The notes below the pieces were generated by a model that saw only the letters and a program-made list of their open reading frames with translations, did not search any database and had not been told where the DNA came from. A program made the translations under genes and the position numbers. A stretch of 64,000 bases of DNA from Puffinus mauretanicus (Eukaryota > Chordata > Aves > Procellariiformes > Procellariidae), in the NCBI GenBank assembly GCA_023333565.1, contig JAJKFH010001585.1, positions 1-64,000 of the forward strand. Direction: 5' to 3'. Within the stretch, counting starts at the first letter, position 1. Each line of letters opens with the position of its first letter. Shown here one piece after another: positions 27,351 through 37,890 of the stretch.

Positions 27351-27629
27351 CTCTTTGATTTCACTGTAAGGCTATGAGAATCTGGCCCAATTCGAACATA
27401 CACAGTGAATATTTTCTAAAAATAATCATACAGTCATATTTTCTAAGAAATACACATCTGAATGAATTTAAAAAAGCAATATTCTTGTTTACCAGAAAAA
27501 GAAACTTAAGGAAAATTTCTGCTTAGTCTTTTTTCCTTTTTTCCCCTGAAAAAAAAATCTATGATTACTTATTTAAATGTTTACGTTCCAGGTTTTAACA
27601 AGGATGTCAGACTGCATTATTTTATTTAT

Positions 27630-27884
27630 TTATATTGCCAGCTGAATCAAATTTGCTGACCTCTGTACATTACACATCACATTTTTGCACTGTTCATAGC
27701 AAGAATCTAATGGTTCTCTCAGTCCAGAGAATAAAAGGAATGCAACACATCTAGAATCCCAGCCAGTATCCATCACATTTTTAGCTATATTATCTGCTTC
27801 AGCAACCATTGTCCTTCTGCTTAGTTTTTCACTCCCTGTTGTCAGCTGCTGAGAAATGAGGATTAAGCTATCCAAACCACAAAG
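27630..27884 (-). CDS. weak candidate terminal exon, protein not recognised
   Basis: On the minus strand a long pyrimidine tract (opposite the A-rich run) ends in 'cctctag' and is followed by an 84-codon open frame starting in phase 0 (LCGLDSLILISQQ) and ending in a TAA. The TAA overlaps AATAAA motifs (27621-27630), which would leave an improbably short 3' UTR. An internal AG|GTCAGC could act as a weak donor instead. The polypyrimidine tract may simply be a purine-rich microsatellite. No family is recognised, and chance is the more likely explanation. Confidence 0.18.
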   Translation of the reverse strand, partial: LCGLDSLILISQQLTTGSEKLSRRTMVAEADNIAKNVMDTGWDSRCVAFLLFSGLREPLDSCYEQCKNVMCNVQRSANLIQLAI

Positions 27885-27887
27885 CTA

Positions 27888-27931
27888 GAGGAAAAAAAAA
27901 AAAAAAGAAAAGGAAAAAAAAAGAAAAGAAA
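27888..27931 (+). repeat. A-rich (A)nG low-complexity tract
   Basis: This is an uninterrupted purine stretch of A runs punctuated by single or double G. It acts as the polypyrimidine tract of the exon-like minus-strand frame described at 27630-27884. Confidence 0.8.
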
Positions 27932-28473
27932 CAATCCACAATTAAAGCTGTCTTACATTAAACTTACCACGTAGCTTTTAATTTGTGAAAAGGTACATAT
28001 TAGCCTTTCTCTTGATCTCTAATATCTACCTCTTCCCAGTGGAAAACACACTGCTTTAGGCTTCCTCTGCTAAACCTCTTCTGATGCCAGGCAAGTGGGA
28101 ATGTCTTATTTCTTTATCACAATCCTTTGGAGAGTTTTATGTGTATAAGCTTCATTGATTATTAGTTTTGTGACAAACCTGTGTGGAACCCAGGATTCTC
28201 CTTGGGAAAACTTCTGACTTTGAAGGGGAAGCATTTGTCTAAGCATAGAGTTCTGTTTTGAAGAGAAAAGAAACATTATCTTCCTCTCATCATTTCAGCA
28301 AATATTTGGTGTTAAGAAATTCTGGATAAACTGTCAATGGTTTTTCAGTGAATAGATATTACTGTAGCATTTGGAGATGACATTTTGCACTGGGAGAACA
28401 ATCATGAGAAACTCCTCTGCAATGATGTATGTCATCACTTCTCACTTAATCAATACAATTTATCATTTAAGAC

Positions 28474-28535
28474 ACTGATTCGGCAGTTATGCTTTAGGGC
28501 ATATAAACAGTCCCACTAACTTCAGTAGCTGTAGA
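28474..28535 (+). repeat. possible old sauropsid interspersed-repeat fragment
   Basis: The words 'ctgattcggcagttatgctt', 'catataaacagtcccacta' and 'acttcag' follow the order of a common old sauropsid repeat ('gattcagcaa...cttaagcat...agtcccattgacttcaatg'). The match is short, diverged and made from memory, so it needs a repeat-library comparison. Confidence 0.35.
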
Positions 28536-28599
28536 TGACAAAATTGTTCAAAACAAGGAAGCTGATAATAATACCAGCACGCAAATTTCATGTCAACAG

Positions 28600-29064
28600 A
28601 GCAAGGACCAAGGAAGCGACTCAGCAGGTGTCATACAATAAGAAGGTTTTATCTCAGTCGCGGATGGAGCAGGTTGCTCAAGGTACTCCCGGTTGCATAT
28701 TAGTGCATAAACTGGTCCCTTTCCTTCCGTATCTGACTGTGCTTCCAGTGTTCTGCTTCCAGTTCCATTTCTGACCTTGGATCCTGTCTTGTTCCATGCC
28801 AAGTTTCTGTTCCTCATGCAACACTGGATTTGATCTTGGTTCTCATTCCTCTTTTTCAGTACCAACTTAATAACCAATGGGAAGTAGTGAACAAATTCCT
28901 TTTTGTTTTGCTTCTGCACACAGCTTTTGTTTTTCTTATTAAACCACCTTTGTCTCAATCCATGAGTTTTTCCATCTTATTTTCTTCTCGTGTCCTGTTG
29001 AGAAGGGGGAGTGAGAGAGCAGCTTGGTGGGGGACTGGCAAACAGCCAAAATCAGCCCACCACA
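28600..29064 (+). mobile_element. ERV LTR, 3' part clear, 5' limit uncertain
   Basis: The last about 150 bp (28910-29064) is a convincing R/U5. It has ATTAAA, then 'ctttgtctcaatccatgag', 'gaagggggagtgagagagca', 'ggtggg', and a terminus AGCCCACCACA. This end resembles the GGTCAACCCACCACA class seen at 62697 rather than the GGTTAAACCACGACA class. The 28600-28909 part is GC-richer than the flanks and probably U3, but I cannot place its TG start or a target duplication. Confidence 0.65.
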
Positions 29065-30729
29065 TCAATGTCTTTTAAACAATGAAAGGGGTTGAAATTC
29101 CTCAATGTTCATCAGTAAGACATTTTTAATGTTTAACATTGGACATGAAAACTGCCTGAATCCCAGCATTTAGTCATCCTGTGCCTAAATCCTACATCAG
29201 ACTACAAGTTTTCCATAGTATCCCCTGCAGGAGCCTGATTTGGTGGGAGCTTCTGTGGAGTGGCTGCCAGACCTACCCTTGCATGAAAGTTAAGGATGAA
29301 TGCTGGCTGCAGCACTTTTTTCCAGTGACCTCATGGCTAAAAAGCAATAAACCTTATTTGATATGCTCTCAGGTGCCTGATTAATAGCAGGGAATTGTAC
29401 CCAGATCTTTTCTATTCTGAGCTACTTGGAGGAAAATAGAGGAAAATCTCTCCCTGCCTCAAGTGGACGCTAATCCACTTTCTTTAAATAATACAAAGTT
29501 TACTGGACTGGAGAGATAGGAAGTGTGATTGTTTCTGAAGGCTAATATACTTTTTTTTCAAAATTATAACCCTTTGGTTAAAGTTTCTGACACAGGAATA
29601 AGCCATTGTTCTTAAGTGTGAAACTGATCAACATGATTTGTGACTGTGAAAGAAGAAGCACTAACCAAAATGCTCACATTTGGAACATCCTCTCCACTGA
29701 TTTGACAGAGAGTTTATGCACTTATTTTATGAATACTGATTCACCAGGCATCTGAAAAGGCATTAGTTAAGAGTGCAGTGTCAAAAATATAGACGAACAA
29801 TACCTCTATAATCACAAGTTATTTCATTAGGACAGGTTTTCCTAGCTAGATTATCAATTGTAATGTAGAACACTGTATGTCTCCATTTATTTTAATGACA
29901 TTTCAAACTCCAGAGGTAAAATCGTCTCTCCACACCTCTGCCATACATTCTTGGATCTTCTCAGTGTGAAACTGCTTATATAAAATGTGATGAAGTGGAA
30001 GGAAAGGTATGGCAATAGGAAATCCATGTTATTCTTTCTTATGGTTATCATACTGTGACATCTCTATCTAAAGGATTTCTGGTGGGTTTTCTCTTTTCTC
30101 TGTTCTAATCTGAAATGCTATCAGCTTCCTTTCTCTCCTGTAGACATACAGGTGAAGAATGAAGTGAGAAATTCAAGTGGAGACATAAACTGAAAGACTA
30201 TATTCCTTAGCTTGTTAAAAACAAAGAAAAATATCTTTTCAAGTGAAAGACTCTGTGAGTAAGAATAATAAAGCTCATTTTCCTGATTCTAAGTCTGAAT
30301 GTTCCTCATAAGTGTTGAGGTTTAAGGTCCTTTTTGTAAGGGTGTGAATGCTAACCTTTCACTAACAAACCACTTCTTACAGTGCTAGCAGTTTCCTCAC
30401 ATTTAATATGTGGAAAATACACTTTCGTTGCATTGCTAGAAATTATTACCTTATTGGACAGATTCACATATACTAAAATATCCTTTGGAAAAAATAATCA
30501 CATAAAAGTACTGCACAAGTTGGTTGTATGTTTATCCAAGTATTTCACTGTGTTTTCACAGAGCAGCTAAGGACATTTACCTGCATTTTCCAGATGTAAT
30601 ATAAAGAAAGTATTTTAGATCTTTGTATGATAATGTTTTTGCCAATATGGATGTCAATGTTTAAGAGATTAGGTCTTAAGTCTTCACCTCTTCCTCTCCT
30701 GCAATGGAGGTTTACAAACTTCTGCGAGG
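29065..30729. other. gene-free unique sequence
   Basis: There are short open frames only. A segment near 29340-29420 ('ctcaggtgcctgattaatag' and following) may be an old interspersed repeat, but no ends are visible. Confidence 0.4.
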
Positions 30730-30734
30730 ATTAG

Positions 30735-31300
30735 TGTCGTGGTTTAACCCCAGCCAGAAAATAAACCCCACGCAGCCGCTCGCTCACACCTACCCCTCCA
30801 GTGGGATGGGGGAGAGAATCGGGAGGGCACAAGTAGGAAAACTCCCGGGTTGAGATAAAAACAGTTTAATAATTGAAATAAAACGAAGCAGAACAGTAAT
30901 AATAACAATGAGAACAACAACAATAACAGAATATACAAAGCAGGCGATGCACAATGCAACTGCTCACTGACTGCCGACCACGTATCATGAATAGGGACGA
31001 GGCCCCCCCACCCCTGGTTTTTATACTGAGCATGATGTCACACGGTGTAGAATACCCCATTGGCCAGCTGGGTCAGCCACCCTGGCTGTGCTCCCTCCCC
31101 CTGCCCCAGCTTACCCTGCACGTGGCAGGGCATGGGAGGGTGAAAAGAGAAACCAAAAGTCTCCCTGGTGCAAACACCACCCAGCAACAACCAAAGCATC
31201 AATGGGCCGTCAACGCTCCTCTCATACCAAACCCAAAACACAGCACACCCCCCAAGATACTGGGAAGAAAGTTAACTCTGTCCCAGCCGGAACCAGGACA
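30735..31300 (-). mobile_element. complete solo ERV LTR (566 bp)
   Basis: Its minus-strand start TGTCCTGGTTCCGGCTGGGA and end GGTTAAACCACGACA are both intact, and a perfect ATTAG duplication flanks it. Reading on the minus strand: the U3 contains 'tgacatcatgctcag', a CRE-like site with one changed base, directly upstream of TATAAAAA (31017-31024). Next comes R with ATTAAA, then a U5 with 'tctcaacccgggag' and a C/G-rich 'gagcgagcggctgcg'. No internal retroviral sequence is adjacent, so this is a solo LTR left by LTR-LTR recombination. Open frames across it on both strands are shadows. It belongs to the same broad family as 33060-33551. Confidence 0.95.
31017..31024 (-). promoter_or_regulatory. 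LTR TATA box
   Basis: TATAAAAA lies on the minus strand 8-12 bases after a decayed CRE (TGACATCA), in the position expected for the U3 promoter of this LTR. Whether it is still active is unknown. Confidence 0.6.
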
Positions 31301-31305
31301 ATTAG

Positions 31306-32941
31306 ATACCCATAAACAGACTTTCTGACAAAAAAACTGCTGTCATTATTGTGATCTTTCCATTTTCTCTGTCTCAATACATACAGACACTCATTCAAAA
31401 TATACCAGATGACATTTCAACACTCATTTTTGCATATCTGCATGGGCCACAGACGATTATTAAGGAAAGCTCCAAATCTGGCATAAAAAAGATAATTGCA
31501 GGGCACCTAAGTGGCTCTCAAGGTAAGAATAGGGGTCAGGGAGTGTGAGAATATGGAGCAACACAGGCAGGGTTTGATGGATTCTCCAGTTTTATGCTTA
31601 AAGGGAATACGGGTGAGACGTTTTAGTCAACAAATATCATTTATCATACACCACCAAATGAGTCTTCTTTATAGGGTTTAAACCTCTCCGGCCTTTCTAT
31701 CAAAGATAGATGTCCACACTACTACTACTGGGCATAGAACCTGATCATGCAGACTTGTGTTAAATCTGCTCTGAATTGCTTAATGCATGCATCTTAAATG
31801 TACGTAAGTGCTTATACATGTATGTTTATAGAATTACAAATGGTGTTGTATCAAATTCCAATTAAATCCTACTTCAGTAGCCTATGTTCTTTTTTAAATC
31901 TATCCTTTTGTTCAAGGAGCATGGACTTTCTCCCAGATCTTTCCTCCTGTGAGACACGGATTAATAAGATGGTATTATCTACCTCTCTGATTTTTATCTC
32001 TCTCTACCCTGAGATGGCCCCCTTTGGCAAGCTGATACAGCTAGTACTGTACCTTCTGCAGCACTATCAGTTCCCCTCTTTCCCCATCTGGCAATCAGGA
32101 ACTTGCTCAGTAAAAATGTCACAGATAGATAGCAGTAGCAGAGGTGATAGAATCTGCTGGTATTTTGTATGTGCTAAGTGCCTGCCTGGTTATAAAGAGT
32201 GCTTTAACAGGGTTTACACTGAAGGACAAGACCTTTACGTATTTTGACCTGCTGTAATCAAGCAATAACCAAATACTTTATAAAAAAGAAATAATATTGC
32301 CAAATATAGATTTTTAAAAGAGTCAAGAGACTGGATTAAAATTTCATACTCTTAAGAAAAAAAAAAAACCACAACAAATAACATTACTGTCTATACTATA
32401 AACTTGCATGGATCACAGTTTTGTCGGAAAATCTGACTTTCAAATTTGTTCTAAAAATAAAGCCAAGACTTTCAATATAAAGCTGTTGTCCAGGACTTGT
32501 GTTTCAAGGGCAAAAAAAAAAAAAGGTGTTATTACGTGACTGTATAATTTGTCTAAATGTAATCTTTATCACATTAAAGACAACTTTACCACCTGTTAGA
32601 CATAGGGTAAAATTAATTTCACCTCATTTTGTATGTCTAAAAGTTAGACATCTGTAGTGTAGTCATCTTAAGTCTTCTTTCATGTCCTAGCAGAAAAAAT
32701 AGGCACCCCCAGAGGGTAATTAATGTAATTTTTAGTGCCTATCCTAACATGATATGAATTAGGTGGCTTCTTCTGGAGGTGGCTAACTGTATCTTACTGA
32801 GTGCAAAAACAACATATAACATGAATCTGTTAGACATTGAACTGTTAAATGCCCAAGTCTAGGTCAGAATATGAACTTTTATTTTTCAGGGTTAGATTTA
32901 TTTATCTGTCTCCTGTGTCATTTTCAGGAAATCTAAGGGGA
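31306..32941. other. no confident gene; one exon-like segment and one long chance frame
   Basis: This contains the exon-like segment at 31387-31522 (plus). A 149-codon plus-strand frame (31798-32247) has no domain, no good splice or promoter context and no repeat identity that I can see. Poly-A patches lie near 32357 and 32512. Confidence 0.4.
31387..31522 (+). CDS. candidate internal exon, protein not recognised
   Basis: A pyrimidine-rich stretch ending 'tcaatacatacag' is followed by 136 nt with one open frame, stopping at CAAG|GTAAGA, a near-consensus donor. The frame starts in phase 0 and ends in phase 1. The other two frames contain stops. The peptide begins TLIQNIPDDISTLIFAYLHG. It lies only 82 bp beyond the solo LTR duplication. 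Its phase does not match the other plus-strand candidate at 10189-10323. No family is recognised, and chance is a real possibility. Confidence 0.22.
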
Positions 32942-32969
32942 CCCTATAACCCTATAACCTATAACCCTA
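32942..32969 (+). repeat. short CCCTATAA tandem repeat
   Basis: Units run CCCTATAA (32942-32949), CCCTATAA (32950-32957), CCTATAA (32958-32964) and CCCTA (32965-32969). The motif is telomere-like (CCCTAA with an inserted TA) but is not the vertebrate telomere repeat. Confidence 0.85.
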
Positions 32970-33276
32970 CATACAATTTATGTATATGGAAAAAAAACCC
33001 CACATTTGTTTCACCTCTACCTTAAGACTGGAGGGAAATGGGAAAAGAGGTTAGGGTAATGTCCTGGTTTCGGCTGGGATAGGGTTAAATTTCTTCCTAG
33101 TGCTGTGTTTTGGATTTAGTATGAGAAGAATCTTGAAAACACACTCATGTTTTCAGTTGTTGCTAAGTATCTTGTCAAGGACAACTACCCTCCAGGAAGC
33201 TACCAAGCTAGACTGGGAGGAGGGAACACAGCCAGGACAGCTAGCCCAGCTGGCCAACGGGGTATTCCATACCATG

Positions 33277-33300
33277 TGACGTCATGCTCAGTATATGAAT
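33277..33300 (+). promoter_or_regulatory. LTR promoter core: CRE plus TATA-like box
   Basis: TGACGTCA, the consensus CREB/ATF site, lies seven bases before GTATATGAA. The equivalent CRE position is decayed in the 30735-31300 copy (TGACATCA) and in the 62697 copy (only TGTCATG remains), so this copy has kept a CpG-containing site the others have lost. Confidence 0.65.
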
Positions 33301-33317
33301 GGTAGGTGTGTTCCAGG

Positions 33318-33335
33318 AAGTAGCGATCGCTACTT
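33318..33335. other. 18-bp perfect palindrome within LTR
   Basis: AAGTAGCGATCGCTACTT is self-complementary over its full 18 bases. It lies about 25 bases after the TATA-like box, so it would fall near the transcription start and could form a 5'-terminal RNA stem or bind a dimeric factor. Confidence 0.8.
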
Positions 33336-33556
33336 GGTTATCGGTCAGTGCGGGTGGTGAGCATCACTCATTTTGTATATTCTATTATTATTATCATTAT
33401 TTTCCCTTTTCTGTTCTATTAAACTGTCTTTATCTCAACCCATGAGTTTTTCTCACTCACCCTTCCGAATCTCTCCCCATCCCACTGCAGGGGGGGGAAG
33501 TGAGTGAGCGGCTGCATGGTATTTGGCTGCCTGCTAGGTTAAACCACGACAGGTAA

Positions 33557-35449
33557 TAAAAAGAGAATTGATACTGTCCTTCCAATGAGCCAGGCATTGC
33601 AGCTACATGGACTACTAAAGTATTCTCAAACTAGCCATAGGATATAATAGCTATAGAATGTACAAAACAGTTTGAGTCTTGACTAGAGATGAGGAGCAAA
33701 ATAAGAAGTGTACTGTTTTAGACAGGTATAATTTCACACTACAGTTTCATGTCTGTATATCTTTGAACTGGGAAGCTAGGAATTAATTTCACTCATTTGT
33801 GGAGACTTGCCTAGTACCACTTCAACAGGTTTCTAATTAAAATAGAACCATAACACACTGGTCCTGTTATTTTTTAATTCATGTCAGTCATGTTAACCAC
33901 CAGTCTAACTTAAAGCATTTTTGATTTAAGGAAAGGATAGATTGTGAATATGTTAAATTTATAAAGTGTGGCAGCTTGTACAGTTTCATAAATGGAATGG
34001 AAACATTGAAATTGACAAAAGGAAAATATGTAATGACTTGGATGAAAGCTGTGATCTGAATAGCTGAAGAGTATCCTAAATCCAGTTAATCATCTTTCAG
34101 TGAGAGCTAACATCAGGGCAATGAAATCTCTCCACCGCACCAATCAGTACTCTACATCATAAGACATGTAATTTTAAAAAGCAGTTTTATAAAACAGTTG
34201 CAATTAATTCTCAAAATAAAGTTACAGTTCCAAGCTGACTAGAAATAAAATGTTCTTAAACCTAAGGTTAAAAGAAGAAGCCTTGTAAATCAATGTGACA
34301 GAAAAGTACTGATGACAATTAATTCATCTGCAGTGCCATCATGATTTATTTGTATTTATGTTGTGTTTCCCTACTTATGAGTGACACCGCTCATATGATT
34401 ATTAACTGAATTCCTACACTGTATTTATAAAATATCCAATCTTTAGACTTTTCACAATACATAATAAAAAAAATTTTGAAATTAGGACTCAATATGAGTG
34501 ATAAGTAATAATGAACCATCTACTGAATGTGTGTATATCAGGAAAGTAAATATGTACACGACCATTATCTGCCTCTGCCAACTGGCACGGACTAGACTGT
34601 GTTGATACTTTTAAACTCTTTTACTTTCTAAAACATGTTGATCACATCCAAACTGTTAATTGGGAATGGTCCCCTAGCCAAGGGGGCTGTTGAATAACAC
34701 TGAGAAATTGTTTTGGAAAGTGCAAGTTGGATGCACCAAAAACATGCAGGGATCATTGTATCAACTAATTGATAATCTAATTCTGGTCAAGAAATAGACA
34801 TTTTCTCAAAGGGGCTTCAGTTTGAAGTTTTCACAGACTTGGGGGGGCAAGTATGTGTATTTTCACATTAATATTCTCTCAGATAATAAACACAAAATAA
34901 ATTTATGTGCATGATGTCATGGAGTTATAGCTAATTGCTCACTTTATGTACAAATATAAAGTTAAAATGAGCAAGTCTTTTTTAACAATAGTTGAAATGT
35001 AAGCATGAACACGGGAATATAGGAAACCTAATGCATTTTGCTGATAACTTGTAGCAAAAAAGCAGCTTTGTATTGTCGCACACTGTGTTGTTAAGGCAGA
35101 TTTGTCTCATGATGTGGATATGTGAATTGGCCAAAAAACCCCCGAAATGTAAACAAATTACAGAAAAGATATGCTTATTCTCAGGGAAGTACATTATGGA
35201 GTTGTGTTAGATTCAGCTTCAGAGGTAAAAACTGTCTTCTTATCCCCAGAAAATGCAGAATTCTAAGGGAAGTGTAATTGAATGGAGAACAGGAGAGTAA
35301 AGGAGACAAACACATTTTGTGGCAGATGTATAGTTTAGGAACAAAGTTAGTTCTAACATTATTACAAATCTTGCTAAATTTGCAGTCATGCAGTAGTGGG
35401 ATGTTTGGCATGTTGTGATGGGTTCATACTGGAAAAAGAGGCAGGGAAG
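33557..35449. other. gene-free AT-rich unique sequence
   Basis: Only short motif-free frames are present. A 7-base G run lies near 34842-34848. No mobile element was recognised up to the CR1 start. Confidence 0.45.
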
Positions 35450-37890
35450 AAAACAAAGGGATGTTGTGCTTTATGTCAAGAAGTTAACTAAATACATGAA
35501 GCTTTGCTATGGAAGCCACGACAGGCTGATTAGCTGCTTTTGAGACTGGATTTGAGGAGAGACAGCCAGGGAGAATGTCATGGCAGGCACTGGATACTGA
35601 CCTCCTGATCAGTTGATTAAATGCTTCAAACCACATAAAGTCTCATGGTTGCAATACGAGGCTATCATGGAGGACTTCAACTACCCCAACATCTGTTGGA
35701 AGGGCAACATGGTTGGATGCAAGCAAACCAGGAGACTTCTGGAGTGCATCGAGGACAATATTTTGATGTGGATGCTGTATGGACAGAAGTTGGGAGGTCA
35801 GATCTGCCAGATCTGCTATTTGTGAATAAAAATAAGTTATGTGATTGGTCAACAACAGGGACCATGAGATGGTGAAATTAAATATCCTCAGGAAAATGAG
35901 GAAGAGAGCAAGCAGAATAAAGACACAGGATTCAGAAGATCAGACTTTTGCTTGTTCAGGGAATTGGTAGAAAGAATCCCTTGGATGCTGCCTCGAAGGG
36001 AAAAATTAAAAAAGCAACAAACCAAAACCCAAGAGAGCTGGTTATCTTCAAGGACAAACTCCTCAAAGCACAAGGATAGTCCATCCTGTTGTATTGAAGT
36101 CAAACTGGCTTGGCATAAGGCCAGCATGGATAAAAACTCCTGACTGAACTCAAATGCAAATAAGAAACTTATGGAAGGAAGAAACAGAGACTTCCTGCCA
36201 GGAGGAAAACAGAAATATTATGAGATGCATGGATGGAATTAGGCAATTAGGCAAACTAAAGCTCAGCTGTAGTTGAAACTGGGGGATGTGAAAAAGGCAT
36301 CAGGAAGGGCTTCCGCAAGTACATTGGCAACAACAAGAACAGAAACCAAAGATGACATAGGCTTGCTATTAGTGAGGCAAGTGACTTGCTGATGATGGAG
36401 AATTGAAAGGCAGAGATACTAATTTTCTCATTTGTGTCAGTTTGTACTTGCAATGTCTGCTGTCAGGCCTCCCATGTCTGACTAAATGAAGTACAACTTA
36501 ACAGCAGAAAAATATCAAGTTAGGGACCATGTTAACACACTGTATAAACATACAACGGGGACAGACTGAAGACATTCAAAAGTGCTGAGAGACCTGGCAG
36601 ATGCCATTTCAAGGTCCCTCTCTGTCATCTTCAAAGGGTTGTACCTGTCAAAAGAGTTCCCTGTAGCCTAGAGAAAGGCAATTATTATGCCCATCTTCTA
36701 AAAAGGAAAGGCAATCCAAGGTAATACAGACTATCCATGAAGAAAATGCAGCAAATCCTTTGGAAGCTATTTCCAAGCAAAAAGGTAGCTGGAAGCGACC
36801 AGCATGGATTCACCAAGGGCAAATCATGCCTGTTCAATATGATTGTCTTCTACATTGAGTTAACTGGTGAGTGGGCAAGTGCAGCAGGGTCACCTGTGAT
36901 ATCCCTGTAGTATAACTGAAGAGAAATGGCCTAGAAAGGTGGAGAACAAGCTAGGTAAGACTGACTGGACTGAAGAAAAAATTGCTTATAAGTAATCAAC
37001 AGTTCAAAAGCATCTTTTTGAGTGATGTTCTTTTGGAACTAATACTAGGGCTGATCCTGTTTGATCTTCATCAATGACCTAGACAGTGGGAAAGAATACA
37101 CTTAGTGAGTCTGCAGAAGAAAGCAAATTTGGGGAGTAATTTGAACTGTCATTCAGAGGGACTTTTATGAGCTGGAGGAATGGGTTGACAGAAACTTCAT
37201 GAAGTTCAACCAATACAAACACAAAGTGCTTAGGACGTAATAACACCATGCCACAATGTAGGAGGATGCTGACTGGATGGGGAGTTATTTTATATGAAAG
37301 GAGGTGGTCCTGGTTGTCAACAAGTTGAACATGAGTCAGCAGTGAGCCTTTGTTTCAGTGAAGGTTAGCCACTTACTGGTCTGCTTTATGTGGCACTTCT
37401 GAGGCTGCACCTGAAGTATTGTTTCTAGTTTGGGGCTCCCCAATACAGAAGAAAGATTGACAAACTGGAGCAAGTCTTAATAGAGGGTTGCTAAGATGAT
37501 GAAGGGGCAGGAGGAACACATGAAATAAAGAAAGGCTGAGGAAACTAGGTTTCAACATGCAGAAGAGAAGGCTAAGAGACTTCCTGTTTGCTGCATTCAG
37601 CTATCTTTTGCCAGTTATAGAGAGGAGAGTGCCAGAGTCTTCTCAGAAGTGCAAAGTGAAAGGTTGAGAGGCAATGGTCAAAAGCTGGCACAATGGAAAT
37701 CCCAAATGTGTGTATAAATTCACAGTGAGGACAGTCAAACACTGGAACAGGTTGTCCAGAGAGGCTGGATAATCTTAACCTTTGGAGGTATTAAAAACTT
37801 AACTGTACAAGGTCCTGAGCAACCTGACCTAACTTATAGCAGGAGGTGAGACCAGGTGACCTTCCAATTTAAACTATCTTATGTTTATTG
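35450..37890 (+). mobile_element. long decayed CR1 LINE (endonuclease to 3' end)
   Basis: About 2.4 kb aligns by eye with CR1 ORF2 in order. An endonuclease part ('gtgctttatgtcaagaag', then a frame reading DFNYPNICWKGN near 35670-35710) comes first. 'accatgagatggtg' and the linker follow. Reverse-transcriptase blocks come next ('caaagggttgtacc' region, 'ccagcatggattcaccaagg' near 36800, a degraded 'acattgagttaactggtgag' near 36853, 'atcttcatcaatgacctaga' near 37066, 'gaaacttcatgaagttcaac' near 37190). The C-terminal and 3' UTR portion is last ('ggaacaggttgtccagagag' near 37744, 'gcaacctgacctaac', 'accttccaatttaaactatc'). Many frameshifts and stops break the frame. It is 5'-truncated, as is usual for CR1, and has no intact protein. 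Confidence 0.93.
35613..35825 (+). pseudogene. CR1 endonuclease C-terminal remnant
   Basis: This is the longest open piece of the CR1: 70 codons that include the endonuclease end motif DFNYPNICWKGN (consensus in the family is close to DFNHPDICW). The frame is broken on both sides, and no catalytic endonuclease N-terminus is present. Confidence 0.75.

Larger units (their letters stand above)
26429..28473. other. gene-free stretch with simple repeats
   Basis: This contains the tandem repeat at 27290-27350, the A-rich tract at 27888-27931 and one exon-like minus-strand frame next to that tract (27630-27884). Otherwise it is unique AT-rich DNA. Confidence 0.45.
30730..31305. repeat. 5-bp target-site duplication flanking solo LTR
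   Basis: ATTAG occurs directly before (30730-30734) and after (31301-31305) the LTR. A perfect 5-bp duplication marks integrase-mediated insertion, and five bases is the usual length for ERVL-type elements. Confidence 0.9.
33060..33551 (+). mobile_element. complete solo ERV LTR (492 bp)
   Basis: It starts TGTCCTGGTTTCGGCTGGGA, ends GGTTAAACCACGACA, and is bounded by perfect GGTAA duplications. The U3 carries a perfect CRE octamer TGACGTCA (33277-33284) just before a TATA-like GTATATGAA (from about 33291), then an 18-bp perfect palindrome (33318-33335). R/U5 has ATTAAA, 'ctttatctcaacccatgag', a G-run and 'gagtgagcggctgc'. It is the same family as 1-146 and close to 30735-31300. No internal region flanks it, so it is a solo LTR. 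Five-base duplications and CA-ending termini suggest an ERVL-type origin. Confidence 0.95.
33055..33556. repeat. 5-bp target-site duplication flanking solo LTR
   Basis: GGTAA is found immediately before (33055-33059) and after (33552-33556) the LTR. It is perfect, so the insertion is not very old or has been spared by mutation. Confidence 0.92.

Noticed and set aside
31798..32247. 149-codon plus-strand open frame
   Set aside because: No domain, signal peptide, splice context or transposon match; composition is that of random AT-rich DNA with a lucky lack of stops.
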